Origin: Gonium pectorale
Lineage: Eukaryota; Chlorophyta; Chlorophyceae; Chlamydomonadales; Volvocaceae
Length of the DNA stretch: 64,000 nt
Assembly: GCA_001584585.1 (NCBI GenBank)
Contig: LSYV01000098.1
Span: 23,745 to 87,744 of the forward strand
Direction of reading: 5' to 3'
A program made the translations under genes and the position numbers. Shown here piece after piece: positions 49,001-60,200 of this stretch; the first letter of the stretch is position 1; each line of letters opens with the position of its first letter. The notes under the pieces were generated by a model. That model did no database searches and was not told the DNA's origin. It was given only the letters and a program-made list of their open reading frames with translations.

Positions 49001-52000
49001 TTCTCCAGCATCCTCTGCGCCACCACCCGGCATCCCCGGTCCTCCTCCACCTGCCGCATGTAGTCCTCCCCCTCGCCGCCCACTCCGCCCACTCCACCCT
49101 CGCCGCCCTCGCCGCCGCCTGGTGAAGCCGTGGCCACCAAAGGCGGCCCCTGGGCTACTGCGCGGCGCCCGCCGTGATCCGCGTCGCGCTGCCCCTCGCC
49201 GTCGGCGCCGCGTTCACCGGCATCGTGGCCGCCGTCACCGGCATCGTGGCCGCCGTCACCATCATCTTCATCCTTGTGGTCGCCCCCGCCCCCGGGCTCC
49301 GAGGCTCCCCGACGGCGAGCCTCGAGCAGCTTGTCCAGGAAGGCGGCCCGCTCGTACTCGTAGAGGCGGGCCATGTTGGACAGGAGCAGCAGGTAGCGGA
49401 CCGTGGCTGGGACCGACAAATCGGACGCCCGAGGCGCCGCCGTCGTGACTTGCTGGGGCGGCGTAGGTTGCGGGCGGCAGCCCTGGAGAGGCTCTTGGCT
49501 GAGAGACTGAGGCTGGCGCGGTGGCTGCTGTTGCTGTGACTGTACCTGCTGCTGCCGCAGCGCCAGCAGGGAGGCCTTAAGCTCGCGGTGCAGCAGCGGC
49601 GCGGATCCGGGGCACTTGGACAGAACCTGCGAGGGATGGGTGTGTGTGATAACGAAGCGACTCGCGACTTCGTGCCCGCTTGGGAGGCGTGAAACACACG
49701 TGCTGGCCAGTCAGGCGCAGCAAGCATAAGTGCAAGAGGCCCCGGCACCTGGCAGCCCCCCACACTATCAAAGCACACCCCCCAACCTATCAAAGCCCCT
49801 TCCCCACCGCGTAGGCCGCGTCCACCGCTTCAGCTCCACCGCAGCGGAGGACGCGGGGCAGCGCCCGTCCCATGAAGGCGCACAGCAGCCGCCCCAGGCC
49901 CGTGCTCCCCGGCCCCAGGACCAGGCGCGGCGCGGGGCCCGGCGCGGCTGCAGCCTTCGGCCCCTGCAGCGCGGGGCCACCCGCCGCCTGGCGCGCGCCG
50001 TCAGTGTCGCGATGTTGCCCGCGTTGCCGGTCCGGCGCGGCCCCAACCTCGACCTCGCCGGCGTCTGGCAGTGCAGCCTCCAGCAGCCGGAGGGCCAGGA
50101 CGAGGCACGCCCGACGCTCTGGCGCGCCGAAGGCCGCTGCCGCTGCATCCGCCATAGCCAAAGCGCCGCCCTGGGAAGGGCTTACGCCGCCGCTGACCTG
50201 GGACGCGGGCGGCAGGCGAGACGTAGCTGGAGCCGGTGCCGGGGCCTCACCGCGGGGGGCGGCTGCGACACCGCCACCGTCTTCTACAGAGGTTGAGGAC
50301 GGGCTGAGGGCCAGAGAGAGGACGTCCAACAGGACGGCCAACTCGCCACGCATCCGTGCCTCAATGCGCCTTGTGGCAGCGTCATCCTCCTCGTCAGACG
50401 TCCCGCTTGCACTGCGGATCCGCGGGTCGCTCCCTTGGCGATGGAGGCCCGGCTTGCCGCGCATCCCTCCTGCCGCCGCTGCGGCCGCCTTCGGTACAAG
50501 CACAGCCGCGCCGCCGCCCGCACCAGAAGCGGGCGCGGAGCTTCCTAGGGCGCTATGGCGGTGGCGACCGCCGCTGCAGCTCTGGAGACAGCCGAGGACT
50601 GCGTGCGGCCGGGGCGGGGATGTCGGGGCTACTCAGTTCGTGGGAGGGAGGCGCGGGTCTCGCAGGAGCACATGGCAGGGGAGCAGAGCGAAGGTACGTT
50701 CTGGAAAAGGATCATGCTGTTTGAGCAAAGCGCGCTATGCGACCGGCCGCCATAAATCGAGGCTCCGGAAGGGCTTGCAAGGTGGCAGGGCACCGTGTTG
50801 CACCCGCAGCACTTATGTAACCACCAAGCCGTCGGCGCAGCTCCTTTCCCCGCACCTCGCAGGGCGTCACAGCCGCGAGCGATCTACTTCACAGCATTTA
50901 ACGGATACCTAGGCCTCAGGGGGAGCGGAGGACGGATCGTCATGCGTCGCTAACCGCTAAGCCCTCAGGACCAGCTGTTATCCCGCACCTCGCAGGGCGT
51001 CACCGGCTCGCAACAGCTGCCGGCGATCACGCTGCGCCGATGCAGCAGCGTCGGCCTGCCTTGCTGCCGCCGGCACTGTCGTCTGCGCACCGTCGCCGCC
51101 GTCCCCGCCGTCGTTCCCGCGTCCCTCCTCTCCACCCGCCATCTGCGCGCTTCCGCCCTCCTCGTCGCCTCCCAGCACCTCGCACAGCTCCCCAAAGGCG
51201 TGCTGCCAGAGCTCCGTGTGGAGGGCCGTGTCACCGAAGGCGTCGCCCACGCGTCTGGCGGCGGCGGCGGCCGCATCCGCCTCAGAGCTGCCGCCACTCC
51301 CGTCACCCCCGTCGCCGCCCCCGCCCCCGCCGCCGCCGGGCGATGCCGTCCTACTGGGCGCCGTCACGTCCGGCAACAGCGGCCTCAGGTGCGCGACCAC
51401 GATGTCGTACAGTGTACGGCCGAGCGTCGCCGCACCGCATCCGCCGTGTCCGCGCCAGGCGGCCAGGTTCTGAGCCAAGCCGACGGCGAGCATGCGGCAC
51501 ACCCGGGGGCTCATCCGCGCCGCGGCAAACGTGCCGTCTTCGAATTCTACTCCACTGCCTTGGCTGCCACTGTCAGGATGGACGCCAGCGATGCCGGCGC
51601 TGCCGTCGGCAGGGCGGCCCGTCGGGCGCTGGGGTTGCGGCTCGGGGGAGCCGCCGCGGCCCAGCAGGAGCCGGAGGAAGCCGGCAGGCTCCAGCGCTCT
51701 CGGCAGCGCTGACGCGACCTGCTGCAGCACCTGCGGTCAGCAGGGTCCAAAGGGCATTGGAGAATAATGGCGAACCCGCTCAAGCACGTAAGAAACTGAC
51801 ATTCGAGACGTATGCATGGGTGCATATGAAATCATGAATCTGCCCCTAGTGTCCGGGAGCCATCCCGATACAGGGTGGTCTCTTCGGACCTGTTGCTCAT
51901 GTCATAATTGTTGTGAATCTGTTTCTGTAGCAATGGTGCTTGCGCACCTGGCCGCTGGACTCGTCGTACAGGGGTGACCCATGGGTCGCTTCAAGCAGCG

Positions 52001-55000
52001 CGCACACCTCCGGGAAGCACTGCCGCGCCGCCGCCGTCGCCACCGGGGACGGCAGCGACGGCTCGGGCACCTCCGGGGGCGCTGCGCTGTTGGTCGCTGC
52101 GCCGAGTAGGCTATCGGGCCGGCGCCGCCCTGCCGCCGCCGCTGCCGCCGGCGCGTCGGCCAGCCTCCCTGCGGCCACATGCGCCTGCGCCTGCGCCTGG
52201 TGGCCCGGAAGGGAGAGCAGCTCCAGCAGGAGCTGCAGCGCCTTGCTCCGGACGGTGCGGGTGCGGTCAAGCAGCCTGAGGTGGTGGGGGCGGAATGCAC
52301 AGGAGGGGCGCATTGCACGGCGCAGAGCGGCTCGGGGCCGCGGTGCGGTCCGGCCCGGTCAGGCGGCTGCGGTGAGGCGTGACCCACACTGTGGCGCTGG
52401 GAGGAAAGCGACGCATGGGCATCATTAAACACGTCGAGCGTCGAGGGGATGTACGGATTGGAGCGCCGCAGGCTGCGTGCAGGGGCCGATAACCGGGGCT
52501 CTACCGTGTCGGTTGTGACTTTGCAAGGCCGAGGCTGGTTAAGAGCCTGTCGAATGCCCCGTACGTCGCCCGGGGCAGCTCGGCCGCGTTCAAGCTACCC
52601 TACTCGCGCCACGGTCTGGGGCCTCGGCCAGCCCGCTAAAGGCTCCGCTAGGCGCCTGACTCGCACCACGTTGCACCACGTGCGGCAGCTGCGCTCTCCA
52701 GCGCATACCGGTACCGAGCTGACACATACAACACCTGGCGCGGGGAGGTTCGCCGTTACTGTAAAGCCCTGCCCCCTAGCGTCAAAGAGAGCAGTCCTGC
52801 GAGCACAAATTCGATACGACACGCGCCTGGCCTTCAGTGCCGGCAGCACCATACGCCGCACCATCTCCTCCGCCCTCCGCCCAGCATGGTCGCCAAGCTG
52901 CCAAGCGTCGTCCCCGCCTGCCGGTAAGCCGCCGCCGGGGCCACCGGCGCCGGCGACGCCGCCAGGCTCCCGAGCGCCGCCGGCAGCCCCATGGAGCACG
53001 GCGCGTGGTGGCGGCGCCCACCGCCGTCGCTGGCACTGTTGCAGGTGCAGCAGTAGGCTGTTGATCCCCGGCACGCAGGCTGAGATGAGACCGAGCGAGC
53101 GGCAGCGGACGTTGGCGTCCGCGTCGCAGCAGCCTTTAGTGGGGCAAACGCCATGGCAATGGCAGTTCGGCACGGTGCTGGTGTTGGTGAGCAACGAGCA
53201 TCTCCCCTAACAGCGAGCACGCAGAAGCCTGGGGGCCCCAATGCACCGCTGGGCACGGCACTCCAGCACTGCACGTTGGGACGCATCGGGCCGCGCCTGG
53301 GCAAACGGAGGCAGAACTTGCAGAGCCCGAACGCGATCCTGTACGCGCTCTGTGCGGCAAAGCGCCGCGCCTGCGTGCAAAGCGCGGCACGCAAGGGCCT
53401 GCGCGGTCGGACCTCACCTGCCGTCAGAACCGCGCAGGCCACCGCGTAAGAGGCCGCGGCTGTGTCCGTTGCTGCCGAAGGCTCCGTGGCGTCGCCGCCA
53501 TTAGCTCCGCCGCCGCCGCTGCCGGCACCGGCGCCGGCGCCGCCATCCTCCTCGCCCACAGTGAGGAGCTCTGAAGCGGCCTTGGCCACTGCTGCCGCCA
53601 GGTCCAGGAGGGCCTTGCGGCTGGCTGTCGAGGCGGCGGCGAAGCAGGGGCCCAGCACCTGCGCACGGGGGTGCGGCAAGCTGGGAACACGTGCTGTGTC
53701 GGCTGTGTGCTGTTGAGCCGGACGGCGAGGACATGAGCAGTGGCCCACACCCATGTACCTATCGTATTGCGGGCTATACTCCGTAAGAGTTGCAGGCAGC
53801 AATTGGGGTCGAAGGCCGCCCGCCCTGCGCGGAACCGGCTGCTGAAAACCAGCTGCCCAGAACTGCCGAATTAGCTGCCATTCCGTTGGCAAGCATCCGT
53901 GGTCGAAGGCTGCCCGCGCGGGCCCGTGCCCCTACCCCCCAGCCGACGCCACCGACCCGCAGCACTGCTGCAGCCATTGGAGCCGAGTCCAGCTGCGCCG
54001 CCGCGCCGCACACCGCCTGCATCAGCATCTCGCACAGCAGCCGCCGGTCCTCTGCGCCGGCCGCTCCGTCGCCGGCCCCCACGCCGTCCCGGGCCGCACC
54101 GACCACCGGGGCGCCGCTCCGCGCCCGCTTGCCGCGGGCACTGGCCGGCACACCGCCGGCCCCGCCCCCCGCGCCATCGGCACCTGCATCGCCACCGCTG
54201 CTGCCGCCCTCCTGGCGGTCCGGTCCCGCCAGCGCGCCGTACTCGGAGGACGCCAGGAGGGCCGCACGCAGCAGCTGCCGCAGACCCATAGGTCCGCCAT
54301 CTGGGTCGCGGTCCAGTACGGACAGAAGGGCCTCGGCCAGCACCCCCGTCACGTTGGCTGCGGCAGCAGCGGCGGCCTGCGGCCCGGAGGCGGCCTGCCT
54401 GGCGGCGCGGCCGGCGGCGCTGGCAGCCACGGCAGCCGCGCCTTTGGACGAAGTGGCCAGCTGCAGTAGGAGCCGATTGAAGCTGTAGCTGCAGCGCGCG
54501 CCGCCGTGGGCGGCGAAGCTGGCGGCGCTGTCGTCTCCGGCATGGGCCTCGCTCCCGCGCTCGCTATTGAGCTGCCCAGGCCCCTCGGGGCCGCCGGTGT
54601 CTGGGGGGCGGCAGCCCATACATACCGCGCTGCCGATGAGCCCTGCGGTGCAGCGACCAGCGAGCGCAGCGCAGCGCGAGGCTCAAGGCCTAGACAGTGT
54701 CTGCGGAGGAAAACAAAACCCGCCGCAGAGGCGGCCGCAACGCAGGGAGAGCCCGCCCAGGAGGAGGGCTAGGCATCTGACACGGCAGATGCTTCTCGTG
54801 TGCGCGTGGGGCCTGTGGGAACCCCACGGGGCCCCCGTGGGATGGGACACCGGCCACCCACCCACCAGGTCCGGCGCCGCCCCGGCGCGCACACCTGCAA
54901 AGCGTTGGCGCAGCGCGGTACAGGCCGCCCGCTGCGCTGCGAGGGGCTTGGCCGGCAGGCGTGGCGCCCAGAGCAGGACGCAATCCACGAGCAGCTGTGG

Positions 55001-56461
55001 GTATTTCGGAACAAGGGCATGCGGAAGCGCAGGCCGCCCGGCCGGCCCCGTCAGCTGACAGCCGACAGCAAGCTTACCGTGATCAGGGTAGGGGCAGTGG
55101 CATACCATGGACGCTGTGCACTTCAGGTTTTCTTGCCGTCCGTCCCCACCTACGCCTCCCCTCACCTGCGTGAGGGCCCGGGCCTCCACCGCCGAAGCCA
55201 GCGGCAGCCCTCGGACCCACACCAGCATCCCCACGTCATCCAGGCACCCAGCTGCCTCTCGCAACGCCTGGTCCCAAGCGTCGTGGGTGCCCGGACCCAC
55301 GGGGCGAGAGATGCCGGCAGCCGCGGCGCCGCTGCGCGGCTCCATCGCTCGCCTACTGTCGCCGCCGCTGCTGCGGCTTGTGCTTGACCCGCGGCCGTTG
55401 CTGCGGCCCCCCCGGGCTGACTTTGTCCCCGCGGCGGCGCAGGGCGTTTCGCTGGCGTCTGCGGCCGCGGCCAAGGTGGAAGCTGCTGCGTCGCCGCTCA
55501 CTCCAGCCTGCGCGGGCGTGCCGGCCTGCGCAGACCACCCCAGGAGATAGGGCGGGAGGTGGGGGGGGGGGGCGGTTCACGATGGAAGTGGATGGAGTTG
55601 AGCGCGGGAGGGGGGTCACGGGGTCACACGGCCCTCGGCTGCTCCAGCAGCACGCTGCGATGTGCGACCCCGGCAGGGGTGTAGCGCCGGTTTCGCCCCG
55701 CGCAACACGGGGACACCGGGCCACCCGGCACACTGCTACGAACTCGCAGCCCCAGCAGGGACCCGAAAGCTCTCCCGCCGCACCAGGATGAGGAGCTGCG
55801 CCGCGAAGAAGCACGCGACCTTTGCAGCTTCCTGGGCCTCGACCAGGCGTGCAGCAGCAGCCGCGCTGCCACCCCGGCGGCCGCCGACGGCATGAGTCCC
55901 GCCGCACCCCGGCCATCCTCCGCGGCCATTCCCGTCCTGCTCCTCATCCGCGTCCTCGTCCTGCTCCCCTGCGTCCTGCCCGCTGTCCGGTGGCTCTGCA
56001 CCCACGTCTTGGTCTTGGATGTCGACCAGGCCTGCGCCGCTGCGCCCGTCCCCGTCCCCGGCGAGCCGCTGCACGGCCGTCGACAGTGCAGCCCGCATCG
56101 CACCCAAGAGCCGTGCAGCTAGCGCTACTTGCTTCAAGTTGCCTGGCTCGTCTCGGAGCCCACACCAGAGCCGATGAGCTGCCGCGAAGGGCATCTCGGC
56201 CCTATCGTCGCCGGCAGGGCCCTGTCCCTGGCGAACGCATGACTGCCGCTGGTGCCAGCGACTGCTCCGTTGGAGCCAGGCAAGTACCTTGTCGTCGGCC
56301 GAGCCGGCGTCGGCTTCGCCCGGGCCCAACCAGCCAGATAGCTCGTCAAGTCCCGCAAACGGAAAGAAGCGCATGTTGTCAAAGCAAGGTTCTGCCGCAC
56401 GCCTAGCAAAGACCCGGTCGCTGTGTGGCAGTTGCTTAGGAGTTACCGTGTCGATGGGCAT
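46073..56461 (-). CDS. Condensin subunit D2-like HEAT-repeat protein (CAP-D2/Cnd1 family, tentative)
   Basis: Exons in transcript order are 56461-55763, 55525-55166, 55054-54895, 54642-53957, 53658-53418, 53133-53022, 52275-51948, 51730-50989, 50544-49808, 49626-48880, 48693-48214, 47859-47317, 47050-46712 and 46330-46073, about 2143 residues. Phases close, but the boundary 53022/52275 and the donor at 50989 are uncertain. HEAT-like helices are readable: DADANVRCRSLGLISACV then LLDRTRTVRSKALQLLLELL (paired like the FVRSRVLQLF / KSVLVCKNAIQLL helices of D2). Further on, ALAMRALGRLLVQSERLCER with CEALATARELVLRNPNRHRP resembles the conserved Cnd1 block, and the exons after it fit the following helices. 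Long Gly/Ala/Ser/Asp loops explain the excess over the usual 1400 residues. D2 is a HEAT subunit of condensin I, acting in mitotic chromosome compaction. The tail ends in a basic KRRKTRH, a possible nuclear signal. Another HEAT-family protein remains possible. Confidence 0.58.
46621..46674. repeat. 18-bp intronic tandem repeat, 3 copies
   Basis: GCAACCAACCCAGTTCAC is present three times without change at 46621, 46639 and 46657, inside the last intron of the condensin-like gene. Confidence 0.95.
50851..51003. repeat. 20-bp direct repeat copying an exon end and its splice donor
   Basis: CGCACCTCGCAGGGCGTCAC occurs at 50851-50870 and again at 50984-51003. On the minus strand the right copy contains the end of a condensin-like exon with donor CGAG|GTGCGG, and the left copy repeats the same junction within the following intron. 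Confidence 0.85.
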
Positions 56462-57293
56462 GCACGACTGCCTACGCAGTCATGATGTGATCGGATTCCC
56501 ATAAAGTGCTGGAGGGCAGGGTAGCTGATGTTGGGATGTTGTCGACAGGACACAGGAGGCAGTTTCCCGCTCGAAAAGGGACGAGCATCCAGACGGCCAC
56601 ATGCCACACGGAATTCACGGACTTGCGGGCTTGAGAAACTTCTGTGTGAACGCCTTTGCAAACGAATTCGTCGCGAGACCTTCGCATTGCCCATGACGTG
56701 TACTACCGGTATGGTAAGTCATGCAGCATGCACCAGTGCGAGATCATGTTAAGCTTACACGTCAAGGCCTAGCAATGTAAGGGGATGGATGGGGAGGGGC
56801 AACTCGCACGGGCCCCTCATCGCTTCCACGGAGGTTGGGCCCAGCTTTCAAACTAGACGGCTCGAGCTTCCACAAGCTAATATGTATGCACCGTTTGGTT
56901 GCAGTCACATGATTGCGTCTGATTCGCGCCAGCCTTGCCCCGCAGCGTTCCTTGTTCCTACCCCAATTCACTCCTTATTTTGGTGTATGGAAGGTGCCAC
57001 CACAGTATGACTGTATGACGGGCTGCTTGTGCGAACCGCGGAATGCCAGGGCGAACCGTGCGGCAGATGAGTAATGGAGCTGAGGAGCCGGGTAGGAAAC
57101 GAAGCGACGCACTCCCAGTCGCAAGTTTCTTAACAGTGGCAAGCTGTATGTTATGTATTTATCGATATCTCAACTGCGTTTTATCTTGACATTGATAAGT
57201 TCTGCCTACCTCTCACTGAACGACGACTTGGAATAGACCCGCATATACGATAAATACCCATAACAAGCTGCCAAGCACAACATCATTTTGAAG
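56462..57293. other. Divergent spacer with promoters of the condensin-like and gametolysin genes
   Basis: The 830-bp region becomes AT-rich toward the gametolysin start (57140-57290), as expected of a core promoter. No open frame with coding character is seen. Confidence 0.5.
57250..57256 (+). promoter_or_regulatory. Candidate TATA element of the gametolysin gene
   Basis: ATAAATA lies 38 bases before the chosen ATG (57294) in a local AT-rich stretch. The close spacing would imply a very short 5' UTR, so it may instead be part of the leader. Confidence 0.3.
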
Positions 57294-60200
57294 ATGGGAG
57301 GCAGTTTAGGACGCAGGCGCCGGGAACACCCACTTCCGGTCGTATGCCTCCTACTTTGGGCTGCCCGATATACAGCTGCTCAGAATGCGGAGACTAAAAC
57401 CTGTGAGTGACAGTCGGGCCCCTGGGACATCGGCATGCGCACTTGCGCCCAGCAACCCTGGAACATCGGCATTGGCATCGCCACACATCATGTGACATGT
57501 TTTAAGCTCACACCTCCGTCGGTAGCAATCTGCCGTCTGTCGGTGACAGACGGCACACCCGCCATGTCCATAGTTGTCCCCCGTCTGAGGCCACTTTCCT
57601 TCCACCCCGCAGACGTCGCCACCGTAGCGATCATGGCGGGAACTAGGCTACTGAAAGCTGACATGCCTCCGGCGCCTGATGCCGGGGACGATGGGGAGGC
57701 GCCGTCGCCGGCGTTCACGCACGCAGGGTTGGACGTCGTGGAGTTGCGGTGTCCAGAGATCGAGGACAGGGAGACACGAATGCTCGTCCCGGATCCCAAC
57801 TGCAACATCCCAATTAGGAGGCTTGCGCGCGGGGAGGAGGCCGTGGCGCTCCAAAGGGAAAACCAGCTGCTAACTGGCGACCAGGTCGAGGTAGGCGATT
57901 CAATTCGGCGTGTCGTTTGGTGGGTCGGGCTCCTGCGGACACCCGGGCAAGCAAAGGGGAACAGTTCCCTCACATACGGGCCGTTGCCTAGGTTATCTTC
58001 CCCACGCTCGCAAGCAACTGCTTCACCCTGGGCTTCAATGTGCCCAACCTGTCCCGCCCAGGTCACCTTCGACGTAATACGGAACGCAACAACGTCATCG
58101 AGGCGCAGCCTGCAACAGGCTGGAGGCAAAGGCGGCCGGCGGTACCTATACCGCAAGGGATCCCTCAAAGTGGTGGCTCGGAGCTCCCAGAAAGAGGTAC
58201 GCGGCCCCGCCTGCGTGCGATCCCGCCTTTGTCGCTGCTGCGGGGTTCTCACCACGGGCTCACACATCCACGGGCCACGGGCTGTGCGGCTTTGGACGCT
58301 CGCGCGGGAGCCACTTGCGGGCCTGTGTGTTCTATGCCAAAGCTCGCGCTGAGCGTGATCCTGCGCCAGGCATCAGCTTGTCACAGCACGCACCATCATA
58401 TAGCCAGCGTCCACAAGCAAGCAATGCATTATCCGTACGTGAGAGTCTGTCAGCGGGGTTCGTGTTGCCGGGCGTGTGCACTGAACGGCGCCCGTACGAC
58501 CTTGTACGGCTGCGACACGCACGCAGGTGTACAAGGGCACCCCCATCGACCTCAGGGCCGTGGTTTACCTGCTCGACTTCTGCGGCTGGAGGAACCCGTA
58601 CCGCTCGGCGGAGGTAGGCTGTGGGCTGGGGCGGCAGCCACATGTGTGTTGTGCGCAGCCTGGCTATCTTCCGTCTGGGCGATTCGTTTGGCCCGCCGAA
58701 AAAGCTAGAAAAGCGACGAAAATCGCCGTGCCAGTCGTGGGCCTGGTCTCAAAGGGAACCGTCCAGGAAGAGAGGGTCTTGGCGGGCAGTGCTGCCGCGT
58801 CCTGCGTGCTGCGTCCACTCGGTGCACGACAGCGTCTGCCCTTCAAACTTTATCCGTCATAGACAATATATTACATTCTGGTCACGACGATGAATCATCA
58901 TCATTAACCTCCTTGCATGCGTCCCCCTGCGCTGTCCGTCACCTCGCCCCGCAGGAGTTTAAGAGGGTCCTCTTCTCGGGTGTGCCAAACTCAATCGAAG
59001 ACAACCTGCAGGTACAGGAGACGAGGCTCGATTGCTTCTTGGGCGCCAGCTACTGCCCAATATGGGTGCAGGCCTGCGGGTATGCGGACCGTTTGCAAGG
59101 TCACGTGTTGCAGGAAAAAAAGAGAACCAGAAACGGTGTTGCAGGAGTGGACACGTGTACGTGGGGTAGATGGGTGGTGATGGTGGCGGTGGTGGTGCTT
59201 GTGGCCAACGGCAGAAGTGTCCCCGCGCCGGTGCGGTCTGATCCTCCGCGGCCGTGTTCTGCGCTGCTGGCCTGGAGGCATGGCCGCCATCCACCAGGGG
59301 GCATAGGGGCTCAGGCCGTCAGGCGGGCGTCGTCTGCGGCCTCAGAACCTGCCCCGTCACGTTTCTGACAGCCCGCGAGTGTTGCTTAGGGCCTCAGAAC
59401 CTGCCCCGTGCGCATGCTCTGCGGGCGCACGGGCTAAACCTCCCCGCAATACAGCAGTACTTACTCGCCTCCGCGACGCCGCTGCCTGCCCGGAATCCCA
59501 CCCGCCCGACAGAACTACTATCGTACGTGCTCGTACAACAAGACGTCCTTCGACCCGCGCAACGTGGTGGTGGTGGGGCCGCTCCAGGTGGACTGCAGCG
59601 GCACGCTCGTGCGCGGCGTGTTTTCGTACCCCTTCGACGCCAGCACCTCCTGCGGCGCGGCGGAGCAGATTTTCTGGGTGCAGGCGGCCGAGGAGCAGGC
59701 CCGCCTGGTGCGTGGGGAAAGCGGGGGGCGCGACGTGTGTGCGCAGCAGAAGAAATTCGGTCACTGCACCTGCAAGTGTAACTCGCCGCTGGGCAGGATG
59801 CGCTACAAACATACAATGTACGGTATGCGTGGGGCGGACTGTACACATGAGTGCGCGAAACCTCGTGGCTAGAACCTCGTGGCTAGAACCTCGTGGCACG
59901 CCCCTCGTGGCGTGCACTGGGGACTCTTTCGCACTCTGATATAGAATATCGATGTGTCCGGAGCCGTAGTGCTGCAAGCGCTGAGCACGCGCCGCCGCCG
60001 CCCATGCCCGGTTGTGGGAGCGCCGTGGGCGCAGCGCCGCTCGCACCTGCCGCAGAACCTGACCTGAACGTACGGCCCCCGCTGCGCTGCGTCGTACCGT
60101 GCCGTACCGTACCATACAGCGCTGCGCTGCGCTCTGCCCTGCTGTGCCTCTTCCCGCAGATCGCGCAGACGGACCCCGCCGTGAACGACGTCATGACGTA

